DNA of 64,000 nt, from the NCBI GenBank assembly GCA_963814905.1, contig CAWFEM010000015.1:124001-188000 (forward strand), written 5' to 3'. The position numbers were made by a program, and so were the translations under genes. Every line of letters starts with the position of its first letter. The first letter of the stretch is position 1. The notes beneath the pieces were generated by a model that was given only the letters and a program-made list of their open reading frames with translations, was not told the origin of the DNA and ran no database searches. This document shows positions 42,741 through 51,540 of the stretch, in pieces. This DNA comes from DASWJZ01 sp963814905 (GTDB taxonomy: Bacteria > Pseudomonadota > Alphaproteobacteria > Rhizobiales > Afifellaceae).

Positions 42741-43352
42741 ATGAGCAGCCCGATGAATTTCGTGCCGATGGTCGTGGAGCAATCGAACCGCGGCGAACGG
42801 GCCTACGACATCTTCTCCCGCCTTCTCAAAGAGCGGATCATCTTCGTGAACGGGCCGGTCGAGGACAGCATGTCGGCGCTCGTGTGCGCGCAGCTGCTCT
42901 TCCTGGAGGCGGAAAGCCCCAAGAAGGAGATCGCCATGTACATCAATTCGCCGGGCGGCTCCGTAACCGCGGGGCTCGCGATCTACGATACGATGCAATT
43001 CATCCGCAGCCCCGTCTCGACCCTCTGCATGGGCTTCGCCGCATCGATGGGATCGCTGCTCCTCATGGCAGGCGCCGAGGGACAACGTGGCGCGCTCCCC
43101 AATTCTCGCATCGTCGTGCACCAGCCTTTGGGCGGATTCCAGGGACAGGCTTCCGATATCGCGCGTCATGCGGAGGACATCATCAGGACGAGGCAGCGCA
43201 TCTACGAGCTTTACGTGAAGCATTGCGGCCGCACCTACGAGGAGGTGGAGCGGACGCTCGACCGCGACCACTTCATGACGGCGGAAGAGGCCAAGGCGTG
43301 GGGCCTCGTCGACCGTATCTGCGAGCGCCGTGAGGTCGACGAAGCGGCCTGA
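42741..43352 (+). CDS. clpP: ATP-dependent Clp protease proteolytic subunit
   Basis: 203 residues. The serine protease fold has Ser102 in CMGFAASMGSLLLMAGAEGQ, His127 in SRIVVHQPLGGFQGQASDIA and a distal Asp in the segment DRDHFMTAEEAKAWGLVD. The N-terminus MNFVPMVVEQSNRGERAYDI is the usual ClpP start. No clpX follows, unlike the main clpP-clpX operon, so this is probably an additional ClpP. Alternative start TTG 42720 would overlap the SRPBCC stop. Confidence 0.93.
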   Translation: MSSPMNFVPMVVEQSNRGERAYDIFSRLLKERIIFVNGPVEDSMSALVCAQLLFLEAESPKKEIAMYINSPGGSVTAGLAIYDTMQFIRSPVSTLCMGFAASMGSLLLMAGAEGQRGALPNSRIVVHQPLGGFQGQASDIARHAEDIIRTRQRIYELYVKHCGRTYEEVERTLDRDHFMTAEEAKAWGLVDRICERREVDEAA

Positions 43353-43384
43353 GGCCGCGTCCCGTGCCCCGACTTCCGCCCTAA

Positions 43385-43500
43385 AGCCTTCTCCATTCTG
43401 ATTGAATCAGAAGGCTCCATCTATTTGTTTACGCATGATTTTTTCCGAAAACCGGTGCCTGCCCCGGATCGGTGTCCGGGGCAGGCTTTTCGGGATCACG
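43385..43500. repeat. Rhizobiales-type intergenic palindromic repeat, copy 3 (inverted, with inserted hairpin)
   Basis: On the minus strand: GATCCCGAAAAG, then a 28-base hairpin CCTGCCCCGGA / TCCGGGGCAGG that replaces GTGG, then CACCGGTTTTCGGAAAAAAT, CATGCGTAAACAAA and a terminal hairpin containing TTCTGATTCAATCAGAA. This is the same module order as at 3418-3516. Confidence 0.8.
43457..43490 (+). terminator. Intrinsic terminator after clpP
   Basis: Twelve-base stem GCCTGCCCCGGA / TCCGGGGCAGGC with a six-base loop, followed by TTTT. It is built into repeat copy 3 between convergent clpP and the EF-G paralogue. Confidence 0.7.
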
Positions 43501-43501
43501 C

Positions 43502-45553
43502 CTAAGCCGCCTGCTGCTTGGCGCCGGCCAGGATGTCGTCGGCGAGGCGGCCGCTGACCTCGGCCATCTTGTCGAATTCCGCCGTGAAGGTGCCGACGCC
43601 GGCGGTGGCGGAGCGGAGCTCGATGATCAGGTCGGCGATCTCCGCCTCCGGGATCAGCGCCTCCACCACGTCCCAGCCGTTCCAGCCGGGTCGCGCGTCG
43701 AAGCCCATGAGCTGGCCGCGGCGTCCGGAGACGATGGCGTTGACGCGCGCCGTGGCATCGTTGGGGATGGCGATCTTCACCCGCAGCACCGGCTCAAGCA
43801 GCACCGGACGCGCCTCCGGCAGCGCTTCGCGCATGCCGAGAATGCCGGCCATCTTGAACGCCTGATCGGAAGAATCGACGTCGTGATAGGAGCCGTCGGT
43901 CAAGGTGACCCCGACATCGACGACGGGGAAGCCGCCGAGCGGCCCGTTCTTCAGCGCCTCGCGCACGCCCGTCTCGACCGCCGGGATATAGTTCTTCGGC
44001 ACGACGCCGCCGGTGATCGTGTCGTCAAACGCAAAGCCGGAACCGCGCGGCAGCGGCTTCACCTCAAGCACAACGTCGCCGAACTGGCCGTGGCCGCCCG
44101 ACTGCTTCTTGTGACGGCCGCGCTTGGTGACGCTGGCGCGGATCGTCTCGCGATAAGGTACGAGCGCGCGCCGGGTCTCGAGCCTCAGCCCGAAGCGGCT
44201 GGTCAGCCGCTCCACGGCCACGCGGAGATGCATCTCGCCCTGCCCGCCGAGCAGCGTCTCGCCAGTGTCCTGGCGATGATCGACGCTGAGCGAAGGGTCT
44301 TCCTCCACCATGCGCGCCAGCGCGGCGGAGAGCTTCACTTCGTCCTTGCGCTCCGACGGGTTCACGACCTGCTTCAAGACCGCCTGCGGAACGGGCGGAA
44401 CGGGAAGCTGCTTCACCTTGGCGCCCTTTGCCCCGAGCGTGTCGCCGGTCTTTGCCGGATCGACCTTGCCGAGCGCCACCGTCTCTCCGGCCTCCGCAGC
44501 GCCGCGCTTCGTCGATTTCTGCCCGACGAGCCGGAAGATACCGGAGACCTTGCCGATCTCGCCTGCCGCGGTCTGAAGCTCCATGCCGTCGTCGACCTGG
44601 CCGGCAAGGACGCGGGCGAGCGACAGCTTGCCGGCGTGGCTGGTGTGGATGGTCTTCAAGACCTGCAGCAATGGCGCGGACGCATCGGCAATGCCGAGGC
44701 GCGCGCGCGTGTCGTCCACGTTCGGCGCCTCATGGCGGAGCGCCTTCAGAAGCCGCAGAATACCGTTGCCGTTCATCGCGGATCCGATCAGCACCGGCAC
44801 GATCTGCCCGGCGCGAAGCTCGTCGGCGAGGTCGGTGAACACCTTGTCACGCGGCGGCTGGATGTCCTCCAGGAGTTGTTCCATCAGCGCATCGTCGTGG
44901 TCGGCAAGGCGCTCCAGCATGTTGAAGCGCGCCTCGTCGCGCCGCACCTCTTCGCCCGGATCGAGCGGGATCATCTCGCTCTCCGCATGCTCGCGGTAGA
45001 CGAAGGCACGATCGAGCGCGAGGTCGATGAAACCGGTGGCGATCCCGTCCTTCCAGATCGGGAGCTGGCGAAGCACGAGCGGCGTCTCGGAAGCGGGCTG
45101 TAGCATCTCCAGCGCATCGCGCACGCCCATCGACGCCTTGTCGATCTTGTTCAGAAACAGGAAACGGGGGATGCCGCGCTCTTCCAGGTGCCGCATTACG
45201 ACCTGCAGCGCGGGAATCTTCTTCTCGTCGGGCTCCGCCACCACGATCGCCGCGTCGACGCCGGCGACGAGCGGCTCGCTCTCGTAGTTGAACTCCACCG
45301 AGCCGGGGCAGTCGAGGAACGTATAGACCTCGTCCATGAACGTGGTCTCGGCGATGTTGATCTCCACGCTCATGGAATGGGCGCGCGCTTCCGGCGAGGA
45401 ATCGCCGACCGTGCCGCCATTCGCCACGCTGCCCGCCTTGTCGACAATTCCGGTGCGCGCGAGGATTTCTTCAAGCAGGCTCGTCTTGCCGCTGGCGAAC
45501 GGGCCCACAATGGCAAAGCATCTGGGGCCCGTTTTGCGTCCATTGTCGCTCAT
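43502..45553 (-). CDS. Elongation factor G-like translational GTPase (EF-G paralogue)
   Basis: 683 residues, slightly shorter than canonical EF-G (about 690-700). G1 GPFASGKTSLLEE, G3 DCPGSVEF and G4 NKIDKAS are present; the effector (switch I) region is shortened. Domain II-V segments GGQGEMHLRVAVERLTSRFG, GGHGQFGDVVLEVKPLPRGS and GPLGGFPVVDVGVTLTDGSY follow the EF-G order. Such paralogues (EF-G2-like) may act in ribosome recycling or under stress; which of these applies here is not known. No rpsL/rpsG/tuf genes are adjacent, so it is not the main fusA. Confidence 0.9.
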   Translation of the reverse strand: MSDNGRKTGPRCFAIVGPFASGKTSLLEEILARTGIVDKAGSVANGGTVGDSSPEARAHSMSVEINIAETTFMDEVYTFLDCPGSVEFNYESEPLVAGVDAAIVVAEPDEKKIPALQVVMRHLEERGIPRFLFLNKIDKASMGVRDALEMLQPASETPLVLRQLPIWKDGIATGFIDLALDRAFVYREHAESEMIPLDPGEEVRRDEARFNMLERLADHDDALMEQLLEDIQPPRDKVFTDLADELRAGQIVPVLIGSAMNGNGILRLLKALRHEAPNVDDTRARLGIADASAPLLQVLKTIHTSHAGKLSLARVLAGQVDDGMELQTAAGEIGKVSGIFRLVGQKSTKRGAAEAGETVALGKVDPAKTGDTLGAKGAKVKQLPVPPVPQAVLKQVVNPSERKDEVKLSAALARMVEEDPSLSVDHRQDTGETLLGGQGEMHLRVAVERLTSRFGLRLETRRALVPYRETIRASVTKRGRHKKQSGGHGQFGDVVLEVKPLPRGSGFAFDDTITGGVVPKNYIPAVETGVREALKNGPLGGFPVVDVGVTLTDGSYHDVDSSDQAFKMAGILGMREALPEARPVLLEPVLRVKIAIPNDATARVNAIVSGRRGQLMGFDARPGWNGWDVVEALIPEAEIADLIIELRSATAGVGTFTAEFDKMAEVSGRLADDILAGAKQQAA

Positions 45554-45800
45554 ATCTTCTCCCTGCCTCGTCGGGGTCTTCGACGGCCCCGATTGCGGCC
45601 CAAGGGGAAGCAGAACGCCAATTCAAGCCTTTTGCCGCAGCCTCATCGAGCCCTCGGCAAAAATCTCCGCCACGAATTCTCGCCCTACTTCCGGAGCCGG
45701 CTTTTTTGATCGTCTCAGGCGCGATAGGGTTTGGCAAGAGCCGCGCAAAAAGCGCGTAAGACACAGTGCGGCGCGGCATCGAATCGGCTAGGATTCAATC

Positions 45801-46232
45801 ATGCACTTATTTCGGTCATTGGCGGCGGCAGTGCTTCTCTTCGGGCTCGGCTCCGCGCAGGCGGCGGACTTTTCGGGGGCCATGCCGCATAGGACAGCGG
45901 GCCAGCCGGACGCGGCCTGCTTCAATTCCAGCGCGCTTGGCCACATCAAGAGCCGCTTCGCCTGGGCGGAGCGCAATACCTGGCACCGCGGCTTCGTCAT
46001 GGCCTCGATCGGCAATCCACGCCCGAGCGGCCATCCCTTTGCCGAGCCAGGGCTCGTCGCCCGCGATTATTGCATGGCCAATTCCATCATGACGAACGGC
46101 GACGCCCGTCCGGTCTACTACGTGATCGAGCACGGGCTCGGCTTCGCGGGTCTCGGTCGCGACATCGATTTCTGCGTGCCCGGGCTCGACCCCTGGCACG
46201 TGCATGACGGCGACTGCCGGACGGTCCGATAG
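45801..46232 (+). CDS. Secreted hypothetical protein
   Basis: 143 residues. Signal peptide (MHLFRSLAAAVLLFGLGSAQA|A). The mature protein has ACFNSSALGHIKSRFAWAER-NTWHRGF, then VARDYCMANSIMTNG, VYYVIEHGLGFAGLGRDIDF-CVPGLDPWHVHDGDC. Four Cys suggest two disulfides. I recognise this as a conserved alphaproteobacterial secreted family but not its function. Confidence 0.82.
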   Translation: MHLFRSLAAAVLLFGLGSAQAADFSGAMPHRTAGQPDAACFNSSALGHIKSRFAWAERNTWHRGFVMASIGNPRPSGHPFAEPGLVARDYCMANSIMTNGDARPVYYVIEHGLGFAGLGRDIDFCVPGLDPWHVHDGDCRTVR

Positions 46233-46272
46233 GCCGCCGACGAGGCTGCACTTCAAACGAGCCTCGAAGCCG

Positions 46273-46457
46273 ATGCGCCGGATCGCGCGCCTTCTTGCCG
46301 CGCTCCTCCTTGCGGTTCCCGCCCTCTCTCCTGCCGCAGCGGCTATCTGGAAGAGGTGCGCATCTGCCTGACGCGCGACCTCGGCTTTCGCGCCTGCGAC
46401 GAAATCGACGCCGACGGCTGTCGGCAGAACCGGCTAAGACTTCCCGCCATTCATTGA
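46273..46457 (+). pseudogene. Ribonuclease T2-like remnant (signal peptide plus C-terminal end, frameshifted)
   Basis: The first frame from ATG 46273 reads a signal peptide, MRRIARLLAALLLAVPALSP-AAAA, and stops at 46371. From about 46350 the neighbouring frame reads SGYLEEVRICLTRDLGFRAC then DEIDADGCRQNRLRLPAIH and stops at 46457. This resembles the C-terminal end of bacterial RNase T2 proteins (family pattern EVRICL-x-x-DL-x-F-R-x-C). The catalytic middle is missing, so this is a deletion relic or the remains of a short related secreted protein. Identified from pattern recall. Confidence 0.45.
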
Positions 46458-46492
46458 ACCGCCGCATAAACGCTCAAGGAAGGAAGACCGGA

Positions 46493-47098
46493 ATGTGGAC
46501 GCTCAGAGCCGCGGCGGCTTCGCCGTTCGTCAGGAAGGTGCGGATCGCTGCTGCCGTCTGCGGTCTCGATGGCCGGATGGAGATCAAGACCGCCGACACG
46601 TCCGATGCGGCCGACCCGCTTCGCCGCGACAACCCGCTCGGCAAGATTCCTGTGCTCGTGCTGGAGGACGGAACGGCGCTCTACAATTCGCGCGTCATCG
46701 TGGAATTCCTCGACGCGGAAGCCGGCGGCGGGATCATTCTTCCGCGCGAGGGGAAGGAGCGCTTCCGCGTTCTTCTTTTGCAAGCGCTTGCCGACGGCCT
46801 GATGGATGCCTCCGTCCTGCTCGTCTACGAAAACCGCTGGCGCGCACCGGAGACGCATAGCGAGAAGTGGGTCGCGCACCAGGCCGGCAAGGTCGAACGC
46901 GGGCTCGCGAGCCTCGAAGCATCGCCCCCTGCGCTTTCCGGGACGCCGGATATCGGGCAGATCGCGGTCGCCTGCGCGCTCGGCTATCGCGATCTCCGCT
47001 TCGCGGGCTCGTGGCGGCAGACCTATCCGCGTCTCGTCGCCTGGCTCGGCGATTTCGCCGCCAAGGTCCCGAGCTTCGCGGCGACGGCCCCGGACTGA
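46493..47098 (+). CDS. Glutathione S-transferase family protein
   Basis: 201 residues starting MWTLRAAAASPFVRKVRIAA. Thioredoxin-like domain with NPLGKIPVLVLEDGTALYNS (cis-Pro and glutathione-binding segment), then SRVIVEFLDAEAGGGIILPR. The helical domain contains YENRWRAPETHSEKWVAHQA and DIGQIAVACALGYRDLRFAG, typical of the GstB/YibF-like group. AAGGAAGA precedes ATG 46493. The downstream monooxygenase gene starts 47 bases later on the same strand. Confidence 0.92.
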   Translation: MWTLRAAAASPFVRKVRIAAAVCGLDGRMEIKTADTSDAADPLRRDNPLGKIPVLVLEDGTALYNSRVIVEFLDAEAGGGIILPREGKERFRVLLLQALADGLMDASVLLVYENRWRAPETHSEKWVAHQAGKVERGLASLEASPPALSGTPDIGQIAVACALGYRDLRFAGSWRQTYPRLVAWLGDFAAKVPSFAATAPD

Positions 47099-47145
47099 TA
47101 ACTGCGCGCATCCCTAGTGGTAAGGAACGCTGCGGAGGTCCGCCC

Positions 47146-48327
47146 ATGAAGATCGCAATCAACGGCGCGGGCGTCGCCGGGCCCACATTGGCCTATTGGC
47201 TCGAGCGGTCAGGTCACGAACCGACGCTGATCGAGCACTCGCCGACATTCCGTACCGGCGGCTACATCATCGATTTCTGGGGCGTGGGCTATTCCATCGC
47301 CGAGCGGATGGGGCTGATCGAGCCTATCCGGCAACGCGGCTACCTGGTGGAGGAAGTCCGCCTGGTGAAGGCGAACGGCCGCGCCAGCGGCTTTTCCGCC
47401 GAGGTGTTCGGCCGCATGACCGGCAATCGCTTCACCAGCATCCCGCGCGGCGACTTGGCCGCGACGATCTTCGAAGCCGTCGCGAATAAAGTCGAGACGC
47501 TCTTCGGCAATTCCGTCGCCGAGATCCGTGACACGGGCGCGGGGGTCGACGTCCGGCTTGAAAGCGGCGCGAACCGCACCTTCGACCTGCTCGTTGGCGC
47601 CGACGGCCTGCACTCGCAGGTTCGGCGCCTCGCGTGGGGCGAGCAGGAACGTTTCGAGCGGCCGCTCGGCTACTACGTCGCCGCCTTCGAGACGGAGGGC
47701 TACCCGCGACGCGACGAGAACGTCTATGTCAGCTACGCGGAGCCCGGTCGCTCGATCTCGCGCTTCTCCATGCGTGGCGACCGGACGCTGTTCCTGCTCG
47801 TTTTCGCCGCCTCCGATCTTCGATCGCCCGAACCCGAGGACGACGCGACGCAGAGGGCAGCGCTTCATTCCGTGTTCGACGCGAGCGCATGGGAAGCGCG
47901 CGACATTCTCGGCGTCCTCGACCGGACGGAGGAAATCTATTTCGATCGCGTCAGCCAGATCGAGGTTCCCGAATGGAGCAAGGGCCGGTCGGTGCTGATC
48001 GGCGACGCCGCCGCCTGCCCCTCATTGCTCGCCGGCGAGGGGACGGGCCTCGCGATGACAGAGGCCTATGTGCTTGCCGGCGAATTGCACCGCGCCGGCG
48101 GAGACGTCGCGGCGGCGCTTTCCGCCTATGAGACACGCCTCCGACCCTTCATCGCCGCGAAGCAGAAGTCGGCGCGCGCCTTCGCGTCATTCTTCGCGCC
48201 GAAGACCGCGTTCGGCGTCTGGCTGCGGCGCGCTGCGACCAAGCTGATGGCGATCCCGCCGCTCGCGGATCTCCTCATGGGCAACAGCGTGAAAGACGAT
48301 TTCGACCTGCCCGACTTCGAGATTTGA
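47146..48327 (+). CDS. FAD-dependent monooxygenase (PHBH/TetX-like)
   Basis: 393 residues. Dinucleotide fold KIAINGAGVAGPTLAYWLER at the N-terminus, DLLVGADGLHSQVRRLAW (the DG motif region), and the FAD motif VLIGDAAACPSLLAGEGTGL with AMTEAYVLAGEL. C-terminal helical part RPFIAAKQKSARAFASFFAP. It hydroxylates small aromatic or polycyclic substrates in related enzymes; the substrate is not predictable. Start ATG 47146 has GCGGAGG upstream. Confidence 0.93.
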   Translation: MKIAINGAGVAGPTLAYWLERSGHEPTLIEHSPTFRTGGYIIDFWGVGYSIAERMGLIEPIRQRGYLVEEVRLVKANGRASGFSAEVFGRMTGNRFTSIPRGDLAATIFEAVANKVETLFGNSVAEIRDTGAGVDVRLESGANRTFDLLVGADGLHSQVRRLAWGEQERFERPLGYYVAAFETEGYPRRDENVYVSYAEPGRSISRFSMRGDRTLFLLVFAASDLRSPEPEDDATQRAALHSVFDASAWEARDILGVLDRTEEIYFDRVSQIEVPEWSKGRSVLIGDAAACPSLLAGEGTGLAMTEAYVLAGELHRAGGDVAAALSAYETRLRPFIAAKQKSARAFASFFAPKTAFGVWLRRAATKLMAIPPLADLLMGNSVKDDFDLPDFEI

Positions 48328-48350
48328 TCCATACACAAAGGCCACCGCAC

Positions 48351-49733
48351 TCAAGCCGGCTCCGACACCAGTCGCATGACGGCGCCCATGTCGGTGACCT
48401 TGTCGAGCGCGCCGACGGCGTCTTCGAGCTCTGTCGCCTTGGCCTTGCCGGCAAACTCGGTGGCGGCATCGACGAAGCGGTCATGAATCAATTCGGGGCT
48501 GGCGGGAACAACGTCGCGGAGCGATCCCGAAAGCACCCGCCCATCCTTCAGCGTCACGGTGATCGCCGCCCCCTGCTCTGCCGGGAAAGCCGCCGTCAAG
48601 CCGTCGTCGGCCTCCACCTCAATCAGTCCGGCAAGGCGCATGAGCGCCGGGTCGTCGAGCGCACGGTAGGAGGTCTCGTCGACCATGCCGCGCAGCAGCG
48701 CGCTCGCCACCGCGTAGTGGATGCTCATCTTGGCCTGCAGCACGCGCTCAAACGGTCCCGCGTGATCGCAACCGGGATAAGCGCGCGCGGCCTCCGTCAC
48801 GCGCAGCTTCACGGCGCTGATCGAGTCAGGGTCGAGCTTTGCATCGCGCGCGAGCTGCATGGCCACCTGACAGGGCGTCTGCGCGAAATTGCAGACCGGC
48901 GCCGCCTTGAAGTAGACGGACATGATCTCCGGTTCGGCACCATCGAAAAGCGTGACATCCGGAACGGTGCGGTCCGGACGATAGGCCCGCAGCAAACCCG
49001 CATCGCCGTCGAGCGCGAGCGCCGCGCCGCGTGCGCCGGAGATTGCCAGGCGCACCGCCCGTATGCCGCTTGAGGCGGCGTGACCGGGATGAAAGAACAT
49101 CTCGTCGGACCCGGTGTAGGGCCATTGATTGAGCCCGCCGGTCATGTTCGCTGCGAAAGCGATCGCGCTCGCGATCTCTTCCTCGTCAAGGCGAAGCAGC
49201 GTACCGAGCGCCGCTGCCGCCGCTATCGGGCCGGTGTAGCCGGTCGGCCGGAACAGCTTGGTGAAAGTGGGATTGACGATGGCGCGTCCGATCTTCGCGC
49301 CGACCTCGTATCCGACCACCGCCGCCTGCGCGAAGGCCGCGCCGGAGATTGCCCGGTCCTCCGCCATTGCCAAAAGCGCCGGCAACACAGCGACGCCAAG
49401 GTGGCTGACGGCTCCGGCATGCATGTCCTCGCGCACCAGGCCGTGACCGGCGACGGCGTTCGCGAATGCCGCGTCGCCGGCAAAGGCGCACCGCGGTGTG
49501 CCGATGATCGTGCAACGGCCCTCGCCTTCCGCCAGAGCAGCCGCCTGCCGCGCCCACGGCAGGCCACGGGATTCCAACGCGCAAGACAGGAAATCGAGGA
49601 GGCAGAGCTGGAGCTTTTCCCGGACCTTTGGCGACAACGGAGCCTGCCGGTCCGCCTGCGCAGCCTGGGCGATCCGCAATGCGAGGGGAACGCCCGACTC
49701 GGTGAAGTCAGCCTTTCTTGCAGCAATCGTCAT
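48351..49733 (-). CDS. MmgE/PrpD family protein (first copy)
   Basis: 460 residues, about the usual length of MmgE/PrpD. Marks are ALRIAQAAQADRQAPLSPKV-REKLQLCLLDFLSCALESRG, GHGLVREDMHAGAVSHLGVA, FRPTGYTGPIAAAAALG and PYTGSDEMFFHPGHAASSGI, with C-terminal region DHAGPFERVLQAKMSIHYAV. PrpD dehydrates 2-methylcitrate, but most members act on other hydroxy-di/tricarboxylates or have unknown substrates, so no pathway is assigned. ATG 49733 has AGGGAAA upstream. Site A, an operator-like element, lies 141 bases upstream. Confidence 0.88.
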   Translation of the reverse strand: MTIAARKADFTESGVPLALRIAQAAQADRQAPLSPKVREKLQLCLLDFLSCALESRGLPWARQAAALAEGEGRCTIIGTPRCAFAGDAAFANAVAGHGLVREDMHAGAVSHLGVAVLPALLAMAEDRAISGAAFAQAAVVGYEVGAKIGRAIVNPTFTKLFRPTGYTGPIAAAAALGTLLRLDEEEIASAIAFAANMTGGLNQWPYTGSDEMFFHPGHAASSGIRAVRLAISGARGAALALDGDAGLLRAYRPDRTVPDVTLFDGAEPEIMSVYFKAAPVCNFAQTPCQVAMQLARDAKLDPDSISAVKLRVTEAARAYPGCDHAGPFERVLQAKMSIHYAVASALLRGMVDETSYRALDDPALMRLAGLIEVEADDGLTAAFPAEQGAAITVTLKDGRVLSGSLRDVVPASPELIHDRFVDAATEFAGKAKATELEDAVGALDKVTDMGAVMRLVSEPA

Positions 49734-49873
49734 GGTCTTGTTTCCCTTGCACGGTTCACCCGTGACGGTTCCCCTGCCGCGCTCGATAGAGCGCGCAACA
49801 TCGGCCCAGCCGATCGGCCGAGCGAACAAAACAGTACTATCGGACGGGAGAGATGCCGCAGCGATGCCGCTTG

Positions 49874-49891
49874 GGCTATATCAGAACTGCC
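49874..49891. promoter_or_regulatory. Operator-like site A (GGCTATATCAGAACTGCC)
   Basis: First of three copies of GGCTAT-ATCAGAA-xxxGCC; the right arm is imperfect here (CTGCC instead of ATAGCC). It lies between the LysR stop (49899) and the PrpD start (49733), so it is in the PrpD promoter region. Confidence 0.5.
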
Positions 49892-49898
49892 GATTTCG

Positions 49899-50837
49899 TC
49901 ACTTCGCGGATGCATGTTCTGCGGCGAGTTCTGCGGCGAGCGGAAAAGCGGACCGCGCCTGCTCCCGGAGCATGCGACTTACCACCCGCGTGGCAACGCT
50001 CATCGGACGCTGCGTCGAGGTCGCCAGGACCAGCTGACGGGTAATGACCGGGGCGACGATCGGCCAGGAGCGGATCCGCCCGGTGCCCAAGAGATGCTGG
50101 GCGGCCGTCTCAGACAGTATCGTGTAGCCGGCCCCCTGCTCGACAAGGCTCAAGGTTGCCGTCATGGCCTCGACCTCAAGCTCAAGCTTCGGAGGAACGC
50201 CGAGCTTAGCCAGAACCTCATCGACGAGAACGCGCAGACCGTGCGGCTGCGCCGGGAGGATCAATGGAATCTCCCCGAGCCGCGCGGCGGCGACAGGTGC
50301 GTCGCCAACTTTCGCGGGGTCGCTCGTTGGACCGAGCAGGACAAGCTCGTCGGCAAACAGCGGCTCGGCGGAGAGCGTCGGACGCCGCGGCGCATCGTAG
50401 ACGATCCCGATGTCGATCCGGCCGGTCGACAGCCACTCCGCCACATGGCCGCTGAACCCTTCCATCATGTGCAGATGAATGTCGGGATGTTCCGTTCGGC
50501 AACGGCGGACGAGCGCCGTGGTCAAAACCCATCCGATTGAAGGAGGCATGGCGATGACCACGATGCCGCGTGGCGTCGAGCGCGCCGCCGCGATCTCCGA
50601 GCGTGCCTGTTGGAGCGCGTCCATCGCGGAGCGGACATGAACGACCAGGCGCTTGCCTTCCTCCGACAGCACGGTGCCGCGGCCGTTCCGATAGAAGAGC
50701 TCGACCCCCAGCTCGGCTTCGAGACGCTTGATCTGGCGGCTGATGACCGGCTGGGCGACCGACATCAGGACGGCAGCTTTGGAGAGGCTGCCCACGTCGG
50801 CAACCGAAAGGAAATAAGAGAGCTGCTTCAGGGTCAT
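49899..50837 (-). CDS. LysR-family regulator of the catabolic cluster
   Basis: 312 residues. Winged HTH at residues 1-60 (MTLKQLSYFLSVADVGSLSK-AAVLMSVAQPVISRQIKRLE), then an effector domain (GIVVIAMPPSIGWVLTTALV ... VEQGAGYTILSETAAQHLLG). Transcribed in the same direction as the PrpD gene below and the genes above. The three sites 49874, 52529 and 53584 have the T-N11-A symmetry of LysR boxes in two of three copies, so this is the best candidate for their binder. Effector unknown. Confidence 0.9.
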   Translation of the reverse strand: MTLKQLSYFLSVADVGSLSKAAVLMSVAQPVISRQIKRLEAELGVELFYRNGRGTVLSEEGKRLVVHVRSAMDALQQARSEIAAARSTPRGIVVIAMPPSIGWVLTTALVRRCRTEHPDIHLHMMEGFSGHVAEWLSTGRIDIGIVYDAPRRPTLSAEPLFADELVLLGPTSDPAKVGDAPVAAARLGEIPLILPAQPHGLRVLVDEVLAKLGVPPKLELEVEAMTATLSLVEQGAGYTILSETAAQHLLGTGRIRSWPIVAPVITRQLVLATSTQRPMSVATRVVSRMLREQARSAFPLAAELAAEHASAK

Positions 50838-51080
50838 GACGCTCTTTGCGGCGCAGCGAACCGCGCGGCCGCTGTGGCCGTTACCGTTATCATTTTTGGA
50901 GACTATGCCTGCTTTCCGCCCTGCTCAAGGGCTAGGCAGAACCGCCGGATGAGCCCCTGCGCGCTAGCGCCGGCCGAACGGGGCGGCGACTTTGCCGACC
51001 GTGTCGACCCCCACGCTTTTCTCCCGCGCGTATTCGCGGCCCGTGCTCAGGCCACCAGATATATCGGAGAAGGCGGGCTG

Positions 51081-51470
51081 CTACGCGCCCGTCGATGAAT
51101 CGACCTCGGCGAAAGCCTCGCGCACGATTCGAAACGAATCGACGCCTGCGGGCACGCCGCAATAGATCGCCACCTGCAACAGAATCTCCCGGATCTCTTC
51201 GCGCGTGACTCCGTTCTTCAGCGCACCCTTCGTGTGCATCTTCAATTCATGCGGGCGGTTCAGCGCACTGAGCATCGCGATGTTCAGCATGCTCCGCGTC
51301 TTGCGGGGCAACTCTTCGCGACCCCACACCGCGCCCCAGCAATATTCGGTCACGAGCTCTTGCATCGGACGATTGAAATCGTCCGCCGCAGCGAAGGATT
51401 TCTCCACAAACTCGGCACCCAGGACGCTCTTGCGGATCTCAAGCCCGCGATCGAAAACCTCTTTGCTCAT
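51081..51470 (-). CDS. Carboxymuconolactone decarboxylase (CMD)-like protein
   Basis: 129 residues, all-helical CMD family: VFDRGLEIRKSVLGAEFVEK-SFAAADDFNRPMQELVTEYC-WGAVWGREELPRKTRSMLNI, then LNRPHELKMHTKGALKNGVT and EIREILLQVAIYCGVPAGVD. It is close in layout to 4-carboxymuconolactone decarboxylase, but the redox C-x-x-C of AhpD-like members is absent. In this context it may decarboxylate or isomerise a lactone intermediate; protocatechuate genes are absent. It begins 70 bases after the stop of the dehydrogenase gene upstream, with AGGAGG before ATG 51470. Confidence 0.85.
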   Translation of the reverse strand: MSKEVFDRGLEIRKSVLGAEFVEKSFAAADDFNRPMQELVTEYCWGAVWGREELPRKTRSMLNIAMLSALNRPHELKMHTKGALKNGVTREEIREILLQVAIYCGVPAGVDSFRIVREAFAEVDSSTGA

Positions 51471-51540
51471 CGTAGCCTCCTGGGTAAGCCTTGTGATGGG
51501 TCGAGCGGTTGCGAATGCGTGAGGTCACGCGCTGCGGCGC

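Noticed and set aside
50838..51080. Plus-strand frame near 50610-51098
   Set aside because: It mostly overlaps the LysR gene antisense and has no start context; the 243-base gap itself shows no gene.
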